64,000 bases of DNA from Acetothermia bacterium 64_32 (GCA_001508155.1 LGFI01000003.1:1-64000); one strand, 5' to 3'; counted from the stretch's first letter, positions 48,235 through 57,395 are shown. A program made the numbers and translations. The notes: a model not told the origin generated them from the sequence alone.

Positions 48235-50628
48235 ATGAGGGTACCGCTGAGCTGGTTGGCGGAGCACGTTGACATCTCCGGGATCGAGCCCGGGGAGCTG
48301 GTGGAGCGACTCACCCTGGCGGGCCTGGAGGTTGAGGGGATAAGGGAGCTGGGGGCGGTGGAGGGGGTGGTGGTAGGCCGGGTGCTGGAGGCCTCACCCC
48401 ATCCCCAGGCTGACCGCCTTTTGGTTTGCCAGGTGGAAGCCGGGGGCAGGGTGTACACGGTGGTGTGCGGCGCCCCCAACCTGAGGGTAGGGGCGCTTGT
48501 GCCCTTGGCCCTGCCCGGGGCCCGGCTCCCGGCCGGGGAGGTGAAGGAGGCCCGGATCCGGGGGGTGAAAAGCCAGGGGATGATCCTTTCCCAAGCCGAA
48601 CTGGGGCTGGAACAGAAATCCGCTGGCATCTGGAACCTGCCTGAGGGCCCCAAGGTGGGGGAGGAGCTGACCCCGCTTTTGGAGCTGCCGGACCGGGTCC
48701 TTGAGCTCAAGGTCACCTCCAATCGCCCGGATCTTCTGGGGATCTATGGGGTTGCCCGTGAGGTGGCGGCCCTTTTCGGCCTTGAGCTCAGGGAGCTCGA
48801 TCTGGACTATCCGGAAGAGGGCCCTCCGGCGGAGGAGCTGGTTCAAGTCGAGGTTGAGTCCCCCGAGGACTGTCCTCGGTATCTGGCCCGGGTGATCCTG
48901 GACCTCGAGTGGGGGCCTTCCCCGGCCCGGCTGGCCGCGCGCCTCCTAAAGGCGGGCATGCGGGCCCTATCCCTGGTGGTGGACGTCACTAACTACGTGA
49001 TGTTAGAGCTGGGACATCCCCTGCATGCCTTCGACTACGACCGCCTCCGCGGTGGGCGCATCGGGGTGCGGCGGGCCCGGCCCGGCGAGCGCATTCGCAC
49101 CTTGGACGGGGTGGAGCGTGCCCTGGGGGGCGAGGTGCTTTTGATCACGGACGGGGAAAGGCCGGTAGCCCTGGCCGGGATCATGGGGGGCGAGGAGACA
49201 GAGGTCTCTGGGGATACCCACAGGGTCCTCTTGGAGGCGGCCTGTTTCTCCCCGGGGCGGATCCGACGGTCCGCGCGGGCCCTGGGGCTCTACACCGAGG
49301 CCTCCCTCAGGTTCGAGCGGGGGTTGGCTCCCCAATTGGCGGAGGTCGCCTCCAGGCGGGCCTGTTCCCTGCTCTCCAGGCTCGCCCCGGTGGTGATCGC
49401 CCGGGGGGCGGTGGATGCCTATCCTAGGCCGGCCCGGCTCAAGGTGGTGCGCCTTCGCAAGGCCAGGGTGGAACAGGTGCTGGGGATGAAGGTCCCCGAG
49501 GAGGGGATCGTCTCCGGCCTCTCCGCTTTGGGCCTGGTGCTCAGGGAGGAAGGGGAGGCCTGGGAGGCCAGGATCCCTCCCTGGCGGGGGGATCTAGCGC
49601 GGGAGATCGACCTAATCGAGGAGGTGGCGCGGCTTCACGGCTATGAGAAGATCCCCTCCCGGGCCCCGGTGGTGCCCCTGCGGGCGGGGGAGAAGGCCCC
49701 CCGGGAGGCCTTCTGCGATCGGGTAAGGCGCCTCATGGCCGCCCTGGGCCTCACCGAGATCTACAGCCTCGGCCTCGTCCCCAAGGACGAAGCGGAGGTG
49801 GTCCTGAGGAACCCCCAGGCCCGGGGGCAGGAGGGCCTGCGGGCGTCCCTCCTCCCCGGGCTCCTTTCGGCCGTGAAAGCAAACCTTGAGGCCCAAAACC
49901 CAGGGGTGGCGCTGTTCGAGGTGGGAAGGACCTTCCACCTCAGGGATGGGGGGATCGTGGAGGAAGACCGCCTGGGGGTGGCCCTGGCCGGCCGGATCCC
50001 CCTCCCCCTTTCGGGGAAGGCCGAGTACTCCCTCGCCGAACTCAAGGGCATCCTCGACGGCCTGCTCTCCGCCCTCAAGGTGGAGGACATAGCCCTGGAC
50101 AAGGTGGACGACCCCCGCCTTCACCCCTACCGCCGCGCCGGCATCTATCTACAGTCGCAAGTCGAAAGCCCCAAGTCCCAAGAACCGTCACGCGTCACCC
50201 GTCACCCGTCACGAAAATTGATTGGCTGGTTGGGGGAGCTTGTCCCGGAACTCTGCCGGGACCTCCCCGGGGAGAGGAGGGTGCTGGCGATGGAGCTGGC
50301 CCTCGCCCCGCTGGCCGAGGCCTCCCGGGAGGCGGAACACCGGCCGCTGCCCCGGTTCCCCGTCGCCCGCCGGGACCTGTCGCTCCTCGCCCCCTTGTCC
50401 CTGGAAGAAGCCAGGCTCCGGGAGGCCCTCATGGCCGAGCCCTTACTGGAATCGTGTTTTCTATACGACGTTTACCAGGGAAGGGGCGTCCCGGAAGGGC
50501 ACCGCTCCCTCACCTATGAGCTCACCTTCCGCCACCCGGACCGCACCTTGGCTTCCGAGGAGGTGGATGAGGCCATATCCAGGATCCTCTCCCGCCTGGA
50601 AGTGCTTGGAGTCCGCCTCCGAAGCTGA
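48235..50628 (+). CDS. pheT: Phenylalanine-tRNA ligase beta subunit
   Basis: 797 aa from ATG at 48235. MRVPLSWLAEHVDISGIEPG EL, the tRNA-binding EMAP-like domain (ASPHPQADRLLVCQVEAGGR), the B3/B4 editing domain (LVVDVTNYVMLELGHPLHAF DYD), B5 (LKVVRLRKARVEQVLGMKV) and the C-terminal anticodon-binding domain (FRHPDRTLASEEVDEAISRI L) are all present. At residues about 640-660 an in-frame stretch (QSQVESPKSQEPSRVTRHPS) made of repeat DNA separates HPYRRAGIYL from KLIGWLGELVPEL, text normally nearly contiguous. pheS is not upstream and must be elsewhere; the usual pheST pair is split. Confidence 0.94.
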   Translation: MRVPLSWLAEHVDISGIEPGELVERLTLAGLEVEGIRELGAVEGVVVGRVLEASPHPQADRLLVCQVEAGGRVYTVVCGAPNLRVGALVPLALPGARLPAGEVKEARIRGVKSQGMILSQAELGLEQKSAGIWNLPEGPKVGEELTPLLELPDRVLELKVTSNRPDLLGIYGVAREVAALFGLELRELDLDYPEEGPPAEELVQVEVESPEDCPRYLARVILDLEWGPSPARLAARLLKAGMRALSLVVDVTNYVMLELGHPLHAFDYDRLRGGRIGVRRARPGERIRTLDGVERALGGEVLLITDGERPVALAGIMGGEETEVSGDTHRVLLEAACFSPGRIRRSARALGLYTEASLRFERGLAPQLAEVASRRACSLLSRLAPVVIARGAVDAYPRPARLKVVRLRKARVEQVLGMKVPEEGIVSGLSALGLVLREEGEAWEARIPPWRGDLAREIDLIEEVARLHGYEKIPSRAPVVPLRAGEKAPREAFCDRVRRLMAALGLTEIYSLGLVPKDEAEVVLRNPQARGQEGLRASLLPGLLSAVKANLEAQNPGVALFEVGRTFHLRDGGIVEEDRLGVALAGRIPLPLSGKAEYSLAELKGILDGLLSALKVEDIALDKVDDPRLHPYRRAGIYLQSQVESPKSQEPSRVTRHPSRKLIGWLGELVPELCRDLPGERRVLAMELALAPLAEASREAEHRPLPRFPVARRDLSLLAPLSLEEARLREALMAEPLLESCFLYDVYQGRGVPEGHRSLTYELTFRHPDRTLASEEVDEAISRILSRLEVLGVRLRS
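50152..50213 (+). repeat. Simple repeat DNA inserted in frame within pheT
   Basis: First part: AGTCGCAAGTCGAAAG and CCCCAAGTCCCAAG (AAGTC-type repeats). Second part: four adjoining heptamers CGTCACG, CGTCACC, CGTCACC, CGTCACG (50186-50213). Such sequence is typical of non-coding repeat DNA yet stays in frame with no stop. Confidence 0.75.
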
Positions 50629-50630
50629 TC

Positions 50631-51050
50631 ATGGAACGGGTGGTTATCACCGAGGGGCCGGAGGAGACGATCCGCCTGGGGGAGGAGCTGGCAGGCAGGC
50701 TTGCCGAGGGCGATGTGGTGGCCCTGGTGGGGGGCTTGGGGAGCGGCAAGACCACATTGGTCAAGGGGATCGCCCTGGGGTTGTTTGTGCGCCAGGCGGT
50801 GACCTCCCCCAGTTTCCTGCTTGCCCGCACCTACCAGGGGCGGATCCCCCTGCATCACCTGGATGCCTATCGGGTGCAGCACGTGGACGAGTTCAGGGAG
50901 GCGGGGCTGGAGGAGTTCTTACCCCCTGAGGAGGGGATAACCGTGGTGGAGTGGGCGGATCGGGTGGCCGAGCTCATCCCACCCGGGAGCCTGTGGATCC
51001 ACTTTACCTACCTGGACGGGGAAAGGCGCAAGCTCACCATCCGGCGCTAG
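50631..51050 (+). CDS. tsaE: tRNA threonylcarbamoyladenosine biosynthesis ATPase TsaE
   Basis: 139 aa. Walker A VALVGGLGSGKTTLVKGIAL, switch-like VTSPSFLLARTYQGRIPLHH LDAYR and GITVVEWADRVAELIPPGSL are the TsaE blocks. It works with TsaB, TsaC and TsaD to make t6A37 in ANN-decoding tRNAs. ATG two bases after the pheT stop. It converges on the DUF458 gene, with stop codons directly adjacent. Confidence 0.95.
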   Translation: MERVVITEGPEETIRLGEELAGRLAEGDVVALVGGLGSGKTTLVKGIALGLFVRQAVTSPSFLLARTYQGRIPLHHLDAYRVQHVDEFREAGLEEFLPPEEGITVVEWADRVAELIPPGSLWIHFTYLDGERRKLTIRR

Positions 51051-51533
51051 TCAGGTGTGTTTGTCGGCCACGGTGGAGGCGGCATAGGCCTCGGGTTTGG
51101 TCCGAACCGGCAGCCCCACACCGATGATCATCCCCACCACTTCCTCCACCAGCTCCCGGGTGCGCCCCGCCCGGCCTACGTCCACGTGGATCTCCAGGTG
51201 AAACCCCAACACCTCCCGCTCCTTCAAGGCCTCGATCACCATCTGGGCCACCTCGTAGGACAGCCAGGCCTCGCGCCAGATGCGTTCCCGGAGGCTCTTA
51301 AGCCGAGGCCCCCGGGTGCGACGCCAAAAGTAGCGGCCGCCCTTCCCCACCCGGTGCACCACCACGGCCGTCACGTACTCGGTGGAGTTTTGATAGGTCT
51401 GGGAATCGGTGCCCACCACCAGATGGTACTCGGCCTTTGGATCGGCCCCCATCATCCCCACGATCTCGTCGATCACCCGGGGGAAGGAAAGCTGCCCTAG
51501 GCTGGGGCTGTGGAAGCTGCTTTCCTCTTCCAT
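51051..51533 (-). CDS. DUF458 family protein (RNase H-like, YkuK type)
   Basis: 160 aa from ATG at 51533; the open frame upstream overlaps the kinase gene and shows no similarity. LGQLSFPRVIDEIVGMM, then EYHLVVGTDSQTY, STEYVTAVVVHRVGKGGRYF WRR, and FHLEIHVDVGRAGRTRELVE EVVGMI match the RNase H-like DUF458 family, with conserved acidic residues in GTDSQ and HVDVG. Function is not established. It lies 13 bases after the sensor kinase stop on the same strand. Confidence 0.88.
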   Translation of the reverse strand: MEEESSFHSPSLGQLSFPRVIDEIVGMMGADPKAEYHLVVGTDSQTYQNSTEYVTAVVVHRVGKGGRYFWRRTRGPRLKSLRERIWREAWLSYEVAQMVIEALKEREVLGFHLEIHVDVGRAGRTRELVEEVVGMIIGVGLPVRTKPEAYAASTVADKHT

Positions 51534-51546
51534 GGCGATCCGAATA

Positions 51547-52920
51547 TTACGATTTGTGGGGATCCTCCGCAATGAGGGGAAGGGCGAAGGTAAAGACGGC
51601 ACCCTTTTTGTTTGTGGCCCAGATGCGCCCTCCGTGGAGGCGCACCAGTTCCCGGGCGATGGCAAGGCCCAGCCCGGTTCCCTCCCCGCTTCTGGCCGGA
51701 TCCCCTCGATAGAACCGTTCGAAGATATGGGGCAGGTCCTGTGGGGGGATGCCGGGGCCCTGATCCCCCACCTCCACCCAGGCCTCCTTGCCCTGGCGGA
51801 AGGCGCGCACCCGGATGGTCCCCCCTTTAGGGGAGTGTCGCAGGGCGTTGGCGAGGAGGTTTCCGAGCACCTGCCTGATGCGGATGGGGTCGGCCTCCAC
51901 CAGGAGGCCGGGCTCCGGCTCCACTGCAAGTTCGATCCCCTCGTCGGCGGCGGCCGGCCGCACCGCCTCACACGCCCCTTCCACCAGCTCCCCCAGGTCC
52001 AGCCTCTCCTTGGAGAGCGGCAGGTGGCCGGCTTCGGCCAAGGTGAGCACCCGTAGGTCCTCTATCAGCGCCCCCAGATGCAGGGTCTCCTCGTACACCG
52101 GGGCCAGGGACTCCTGGCTCAAGGGGAACACCCCGTCCAGCATGGCCTCCAGGTTCCCCTGGATCACCGTGAGGGGGGTGCGGAGCTCGTGGGCCACATC
52201 GGCCAGGAGGTTTTTCCGGGCCGCCTCGGAGCGCTGGAGGGTCTCCGCCATCCGGTCGAAGGCCTGGGCCAGCTGGCCCACCTCATCCCGGCTCCGGATC
52301 CCCACCCGGTGGGCAAGGTCCCCGCGGGCGATGCGTTCCGTGGCCCGGATCAGCCGGCGCAGCGGCGCCGAAAGCTGCACGATGAGCAAAGACCCCAGGA
52401 TGGCGGCCACCGCCAGGGCCACGACCCCCCCTACCAGGGCCGCCCGCTGTACCGACCGGAGGAAATCCTGCTCCAGGGGGGTGAGGGCCGCCGGGTCCAG
52501 GGGGACCAGGGTGCCCACCTTCCTGCCCCCCACCGTCACCGGAATCCCCTGGGAGGCAAGCTCATAAAGCCTTTCCGAGGAGAGCCGTCTCACCCACCCT
52601 TCCTCCGCACAGGCCACCACGTTCAGGTTCTGATCCACCAAGGCAAACCGCCCAAGCAGGCTCTTCTGGTAGACCACCTGCCCCCGGCTCCGCACGAAAA
52701 CCTGGGCAGCAAAGAGCTTCTCCACCCCCGCCCATGAACCTTGCGCCTGCCAGTACTCCCCGAGTAGCCCGGCCAGATCCTGGGCGGCCAGTTGCAGGTC
52801 CTGGGCCCGGAACTCGTCGAACCTGGTGCTCAAGGCCCGGGTGGTGAGAAGGTAGGTGCCCATCACGGCGCACAGGGCGGTAATCGTAAGCGCCCCGATG
52901 AGTTTCCAGCCAAAGGACAT
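51547..52920 (-). CDS. Sensor histidine kinase (BaeS/PhoR-like)
   Basis: 457 aa. Two membrane helices (about 7-26 and 160-182) bracket a roughly 130-residue extracytoplasmic sensor; HAMP (LSAPLRRLIRATERIARGDL AHRV) follows. The phosphoacceptor His244 lies in LLADVAHELRTPLTVIQGN. The ATPase domain shows IRQVLGNLLANALRHSPKGG (N box), VEVGDQGPGIPPQDLPHIFE RFYRGD (G1/F) and GTGLGLAIARELVRLHGGRI (G2). It phosphorylates the response regulator encoded three bases upstream in the same operon. The signal is unknown. Confidence 0.94.
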   Translation of the reverse strand: MSFGWKLIGALTITALCAVMGTYLLTTRALSTRFDEFRAQDLQLAAQDLAGLLGEYWQAQGSWAGVEKLFAAQVFVRSRGQVVYQKSLLGRFALVDQNLNVVACAEEGWVRRLSSERLYELASQGIPVTVGGRKVGTLVPLDPAALTPLEQDFLRSVQRAALVGGVVALAVAAILGSLLIVQLSAPLRRLIRATERIARGDLAHRVGIRSRDEVGQLAQAFDRMAETLQRSEAARKNLLADVAHELRTPLTVIQGNLEAMLDGVFPLSQESLAPVYEETLHLGALIEDLRVLTLAEAGHLPLSKERLDLGELVEGACEAVRPAAADEGIELAVEPEPGLLVEADPIRIRQVLGNLLANALRHSPKGGTIRVRAFRQGKEAWVEVGDQGPGIPPQDLPHIFERFYRGDPARSGEGTGLGLAIARELVRLHGGRIWATNKKGAVFTFALPLIAEDPHKS

Positions 52921-52923
52921 CCC

Positions 52924-53619
52924 CTATCCCCCCTCACGCGGAGGTTGGAATTTGTAGCCCACCCCGTGTACGGTGACGATGTAGGTGGGCTGGGAGGGAT
53001 CCGGCTCGATCTTGTGCCGCAGGTTCTTGATGTGGGAGTCGATGGTGCGGGGGAGGGAGGCATAGGACCTCTCCTGGATCGCCTCAAGGAGCTCGGTGCG
53101 GGTAAACACCCGCCCCGGATGGCGGGCGAAGAAGGAGAGGAGGTCGAACTCGGTAGGGGTGAGCTCAACCGGCATTCCCGCTAGGCGCACCTCCCGCGCC
53201 GCCAGGTCGATCCTCAAGGGGCCGGCTTCGATGACCTTATGGCTCCCCGCCCCTTCCACCCGGCGGAGGACGGCCCGCACCCTGGCGGCAAGCTCCCTCA
53301 GGGAGAAGGGCTTGGTTACGTAGTCGTCCGCCCCCAACTCCAGGCCGGCCACCCGGTCCGCCTCCTCTGCCCGGGCGGTGAGCATGATGATGGGGACGCC
53401 TGAGGCACCGCGGATCAGGCGGGCGAGCTCCAGGCCGTGGAGGCGAGGCAGCATCAGGTCCAGGATCACCAGATCCGGGGCCAGGGCCTGGAACTGCCGC
53501 CAGCCCTCCTCCCCGTCGAAGGCCACCTCCACCTTGTAGCCCTCTCGGGAAAGGTAGGCCTGCACCATCCGGGCGATCTGCCGTTCGTCCTCCACCAGCA
53601 AGATCCTCTTCATCTCCAC
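52924..53619 (-). CDS. OmpR/PhoB-family response regulator
   Basis: 231 aa from GTG at 53619 with GGAGG eight bases before it. Receiver domain with acidic pocket LLVEDERQIARM, phosphoacceptor Asp54 in LVILDLMLPRL, and conserved Thr and Lys (MLTAR, DDYVTKPFSLREL). The C-terminal winged helix (VELTPTEFDLLSFFARHPGR VFTRTELLEAI, SHIKNLRHKIEPDPSQPTYI) binds direct-repeat DNA. It forms a pair with the next gene's sensor kinase. The 190-base gap upstream (53620-53810) shared with the divergent acyl-CoA synthetase gene shows no convincing boxes. Confidence 0.95.
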   Translation of the reverse strand: MEMKRILLVEDERQIARMVQAYLSREGYKVEVAFDGEEGWRQFQALAPDLVILDLMLPRLHGLELARLIRGASGVPIIMLTARAEEADRVAGLELGADDYVTKPFSLRELAARVRAVLRRVEGAGSHKVIEAGPLRIDLAAREVRLAGMPVELTPTEFDLLSFFARHPGRVFTRTELLEAIQERSYASLPRTIDSHIKNLRHKIEPDPSQPTYIVTVHGVGYKFQPPREGG

Positions 53620-53810
53620 GAGGTTAACCTCCAGGGGGAGGGGGGTCTAGGGCCGTGCCCCGACCCCCCTCCGCAGGGTGGGCGGCTGTGGCGGCTTGCG
53701 GGCTCTCGCACTTACCCATACCGCTTGACCGCCACCACCTTACCCGGGTCAGGTCGAGAAACCGTGAAGAGGTTGTGGAGGTTCCGTGGAGGCGGCTACC
53801 ATGGGGGGCC

Positions 53811-55907
53811 ATGGAACGTGACCTTGCGGGGCTTCTCTTTCCCGGCTCGGTGGCGGTGGTGGGGGCCTCGGGGACCCCGGGGAAGGTGGGCCATGCCCTG
53901 TTCAGGAACGTGGCCGCCTCCTTCAACGGACCGGTTTACGCCGTTAACCCCAAGTACAAGGAGCTTTTGGGGCGTCCCTGTGTGGCCAGCGTGGAGGGGT
54001 TGCCCGAGCCTGTGGACCTGGCGGTGGTGGTGATCCCCGCCGAGCAGGTGGCCGGGGTGCTCAAATCCTGTGGGGAGCGGGGCATAAGGAACGTGGTGGT
54101 GATCTCGGCCGGGTTCAAGGAGGCCGGCGAGGAGGGGGCAAGGAGGGAGAGGGAACTGGTCCGGATCGCCAGGGAATATGACATGAACCTGCTTGGGCCG
54201 AACGTGCTGGGGCTCATCTCCACCCGGGTGGGGCTCAACGCCACCTTCGCCCCCCGAGGGGCCTTCCCCGGGGAGATAGCCTTCATGTCACAGTCGGGGG
54301 CGTTCTGCACCTCGGTTCTGGACTGGGCTTGGCACGAACGCCTGGGCTTTTCCCATTTTGTGTCCCTGGGAAACAAGGCCGTGCTCACCGAGGTGGAGTT
54401 CCTCTCCGCCTTCGGCGCTGACCCCCAGACCCGGGTCATCGTGGCTTACCTTGAGGGGGTATCGGATGGGGAGGCCTTCATCCGGGTGGCCAGCCAGGTG
54501 ACCAGGGAGAAGCCGGTGGTGGTGCTCAAGGCGGGGCGGGCGGAGGCGGGCGCGCGGGCGGTCTCCTCCCATACCGGGACCCTGGCCGGCTCCGACCGGG
54601 CCTACCAGGCGGCCTTCGAGAAATGTGGGATCATCCGGGCCCGGAACGTGGAGGAGCTTTTCGACTACGCCTACGCCCTGGCCAAGCAGCCCTTGCCCCG
54701 GGGAAGGGGGGTGGGGATCGTAACCAACGCCGGGGGGGCCGGGGTCATGGCCACCGACGCGGTGGAATGGGAGGGGCTCGAGGTGGCCCGCTTCACGGAG
54801 GACACGGCCCGTAGGCTCGCCGAGTGCATGCCAAAGGCGGCCAACATCTACAACCCGGTGGACATCCTGGGGGATGCCCGGGCCGACAGGTACAAGAAGG
54901 CGGTGGAGCTGGTGGCCGGGGACCCGAATGTGGACATGGTGGTGGCCTTATCGGCCCCGGTGGCCATCCTCACCTACGCCGAGCTTGCCGAGATCCTGGC
55001 CCAGGCAAGGCGCAGGTTCGAAAAACCCTTTGTCTGCAGCTTCATGGCCGGGGAGCTGGGGGAGGAGGCCGAGGGGCTGCTGCGGGGGGCGGGGATCCCC
55101 TCCTTCTTCGATCCGGCCCGGGCCGTGCGGACGTTGCGGGTCTTGTGCGACTACCTGGAGATAAGAAGGAGGCCCAGGCCGGAGCCACGCCCCCTTGAGG
55201 TGGACCGGGAAAGCGTCCGGAGGCTGGTGCGCGAGGCCATCTCCTCCGCCCGCCCCCGCCTCGGCCTTGAGGCCATGGAGATCCTCTCCGCCTACGGGAT
55301 CCCCACCGCCCGAGGAGGGCTCGCCCGTTCCCCGGAGGAGGCGGCCCGGCTGGCCCAGGGGCTGGGGGAGAGGGTGGTGCTCAAGATCGCCTCCCCAGAG
55401 ATCCCCCACAAGTCGGACGCCGGGGGCGTCCTGGTGGGGGTGGACCAAAGGGCGGTGGAGGAGCGGGCAGCCATGCTGTTGCGCCAGATAAGGAGGAAGT
55501 TCCCCGGGGCCCGCCTGGAAGGGGTGTACGTACAGGAGATGCTGCCCCCGGGACGGGAGGTGATCGTGGGCGTCCTGCGGGACCCCACCTTCGGCCCCCT
55601 GGTGATGTTCGGCCTTGGGGGGATCCACGTGGAGGTGCTCCGGGACGTGGCCTTCTCCGTGGCCCCCCTCTCCCGCGATGAGGCCCAAGCCCTGGTACAC
55701 AGGATCCGGGGCTTTCCCATCCTGAAGGGGGTGCGGGGGGAGCCCGGGGTGGACGTCCCCGGGCTGGTGGAGGTGGTGGAAAGGTTAGGGCGCTTGGCGG
55801 CCGATTTCCGCGAGATCGTGGAGTTGGACGTAAACCCCCTCCTCTGCTACCCGGACAGGGTGGTGGCGGTGGATCTAAGGCTTACGATCAGTGGGGAGGA
55901 AGGATGA
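53811..55907 (+). CDS. Acyl-CoA synthetase (NDP-forming), fused alpha-beta ACD type
   Basis: 698 aa from ATG at 53811; the frame is open further upstream but without similarity. The CoA-binding/ligase alpha part begins LAGLLFPGSVAVVGASGTPG KVGHAL and carries the catalytic His254 in SSHTGTLAGSDRAYQAAF; the beta part is an ATP-grasp domain (LGLEAMEILSAYGIPTARGG, VVLKIASPEIPHKSDAGGVL VGV, VYVQEMLPPGREVIVGVLRD, FGLGGIHVEVLRDVAF). It makes ATP (or GTP) from ADP while releasing acetate or another acid from its CoA ester. This is the archaeal-style route of substrate-level phosphorylation, used in some bacteria in place of Pta-AckA. Confidence 0.94.
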   Translation: MERDLAGLLFPGSVAVVGASGTPGKVGHALFRNVAASFNGPVYAVNPKYKELLGRPCVASVEGLPEPVDLAVVVIPAEQVAGVLKSCGERGIRNVVVISAGFKEAGEEGARRERELVRIAREYDMNLLGPNVLGLISTRVGLNATFAPRGAFPGEIAFMSQSGAFCTSVLDWAWHERLGFSHFVSLGNKAVLTEVEFLSAFGADPQTRVIVAYLEGVSDGEAFIRVASQVTREKPVVVLKAGRAEAGARAVSSHTGTLAGSDRAYQAAFEKCGIIRARNVEELFDYAYALAKQPLPRGRGVGIVTNAGGAGVMATDAVEWEGLEVARFTEDTARRLAECMPKAANIYNPVDILGDARADRYKKAVELVAGDPNVDMVVALSAPVAILTYAELAEILAQARRRFEKPFVCSFMAGELGEEAEGLLRGAGIPSFFDPARAVRTLRVLCDYLEIRRRPRPEPRPLEVDRESVRRLVREAISSARPRLGLEAMEILSAYGIPTARGGLARSPEEAARLAQGLGERVVLKIASPEIPHKSDAGGVLVGVDQRAVEERAAMLLRQIRRKFPGARLEGVYVQEMLPPGREVIVGVLRDPTFGPLVMFGLGGIHVEVLRDVAFSVAPLSRDEAQALVHRIRGFPILKGVRGEPGVDVPGLVEVVERLGRLAADFREIVELDVNPLLCYPDRVVAVDLRLTISGEEG

Positions 55908-56956
55908 AGAGGCTTTATCTTGCGGCGGCGGAGGAGAAGGCAGGGAAGACCTCCCTTTCGGTGGGGCTTGCCCGGGCGCTCCTGGACCGGGGGGCGGCTG
56001 TGACCTGGCGGAAGCCGGTGGGCTGGGCAACCACATATCGCTTAGGGCGGCCGTTCGATCGGGACGCCGAGGTGGTGGCCACCGCCCTGGGGATCGAGGG
56101 GGATCCGGCTGAGCTCGTGCCGGTGCTGGGGGGGGAGACCCCGCGGGCCTGGCGCCCCCCGGAGGGGGCATGGGAGAGGATCGAGTCCATGCTGGCTGCC
56201 ACGGTGGATTATCTGATCCTGGAGGGAAGGGAGTGGCTGGGGAGGGGGCTCCTCTCGGGGCTTTCGGACATCGCCATCGCCGGGAGGCTGGACGCTCCCA
56301 TCCTGCTCGTGGCCCGCTATCGGGGTGAACCCACCGTGGATCGGATCCTGGCCTGCGTGCGCCTCATCCGTGATGAGACAAGGCTTTTGGGGGTGGTTAT
56401 AAACGAGGTATCGGCGGACACGGAGCTCGACGAGGTGCGGGGGTACGTGGTGCCGTTCCTGGAGGAGCGGGGGGTCCCGGTGCTGGGGGTGATCCCCTTT
56501 GAGCGCCGGTTGCGGGTGGTCCAGGTGGGGGCTGTGGTCCAGGAGCTGGGGGCGGACCTGCTCGTGACCGGGGATCTCGCCGGGGAGGTAGAACGGTTCC
56601 TGGTGGGGGCCATGGGGGGCGAGGCCGCCCTGAGGTATCTCCGGAGGATTCCCGGCCAATTGGGCGTGGTCACCGGCGGTGACCGTACCGACATCCAGGC
56701 CGCGGCCCTGGCCTCCCCCCGGGTGCGGGTGCTGATCCTCACCGGGGGGCTGAGGCCGGAGCAGGCCATCGTAACCCGGGCTGCGGAAAGGGGGGTGACC
56801 GTGGCCCTGGCCCATCAGGACACCATGACGGTGGCCGAGGCCGCCGAGGGGCTGCTAGGGCGCCTGCCCCTCACCGGGGAGCGGCAGCTGGCCCTCGTGG
56901 ACCAGCTTGTCCGGGAGGGGATGGACCTGGACCGGCTGCTTGAGCTCTTAGGGTAG
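55904..56956 (+). CDS. BioD-like P-loop protein with DRTGG domain (COG0857 type)
   Basis: 350 aa, overlapping the synthetase by four bases. The N-terminal dethiobiotin-synthetase-like domain has a P-loop variant AAAEEKAGKTSLSVGL, in which the usual first Gly is Glu, and later LLVARYRGEPTVDRILACVR, LLGVVINEVSADTE and VPVLGVIPFERRL. The C-terminal DRTGG-type domain shows GQLGVVTGGDRTDIQAAALA and VRVLILTGGLRPEQAIVTRA. Such proteins form the N-terminus of long phosphotransacetylases and also stand beside ACD genes, where they may sense nucleotides or regulate acetyl-CoA turnover. Function here is inferred from context. Confidence 0.85.
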   Translation: MKRLYLAAAEEKAGKTSLSVGLARALLDRGAAVTWRKPVGWATTYRLGRPFDRDAEVVATALGIEGDPAELVPVLGGETPRAWRPPEGAWERIESMLAATVDYLILEGREWLGRGLLSGLSDIAIAGRLDAPILLVARYRGEPTVDRILACVRLIRDETRLLGVVINEVSADTELDEVRGYVVPFLEERGVPVLGVIPFERRLRVVQVGAVVQELGADLLVTGDLAGEVERFLVGAMGGEAALRYLRRIPGQLGVVTGGDRTDIQAAALASPRVRVLILTGGLRPEQAIVTRAAERGVTVALAHQDTMTVAEAAEGLLGRLPLTGERQLALVDQLVREGMDLDRLLELLG

Positions 56957-57349
56957 CGCCTCCACCGAAAAGGAAAGCTCGGCGGAAAGCGAGTGGGCAA
57001 CCGAGCAGTACCTCTCCTGGGAGAGCTGGGCCGCCTTCCTTAGGTTCTCCTCCGGCACCCCTTCGGCCCGGTAGGTGATGTGTACCCTTCGCACCGCCTT
57101 GGGATGCTCGGGGGCCCTCTCCGCCGAGACGAGGACCTCGAGCTTGCGGGGCGGGGTGCGCATCTTACTCAGGATGGAAACCACGTCCATTCCGGTGCAG
57201 CCCCCCAGGGCGAGGAGCAAAAGCTCGGTGGGCCGGGGGCCTGTGTCCTCGCCGCCCACGTCCGGGGAGGCATCCAGGACCACCCCATGTCCGGAGGGGC
57301 CGACGCCCACAAACCTCATTCCGGTATGCCATACGACCTTGGCCTGCAT
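56948..57349 (-). CDS. OsmC/Ohr-family peroxiredoxin-like protein
   Basis: 133 aa from ATG at 57349 (GTG at 57361 is an alternative). Two conserved cysteines lie in LALGGCTGMDVVSILSKM and SQERYCSVAHSL, the pair used to reduce organic peroxides. Start text QAKVVWHTGMRFVGVGPSGH and GPRPTELLLLALGGC fit the OsmC branch. It converges with the DRTGG gene (9-base overlap) and is divergent from the ArsR-glutaredoxin-PDO operon across a 100-base region that holds a dyad operator, so it may be co-regulated with those redox genes. Confidence 0.9.
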   Translation of the reverse strand: MQAKVVWHTGMRFVGVGPSGHGVVLDASPDVGGEDTGPRPTELLLLALGGCTGMDVVSILSKMRTPPRKLEVLVSAERAPEHPKAVRRVHITYRAEGVPEENLRKAAQLSQERYCSVAHSLSAELSFSVEALP

Positions 57350-57395
57350 CTCCACCTCCACCCCAAGGCTACCGGGCTGCAGAAAAATTTCAAGT

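Noticed and set aside
50186-50213. Four CGTCAC heptamers considered as CRISPR-like or origin iterons
   Set aside because: Repeats are too short, have no spacers, and lie in frame within pheT; no replication gene is next to them.
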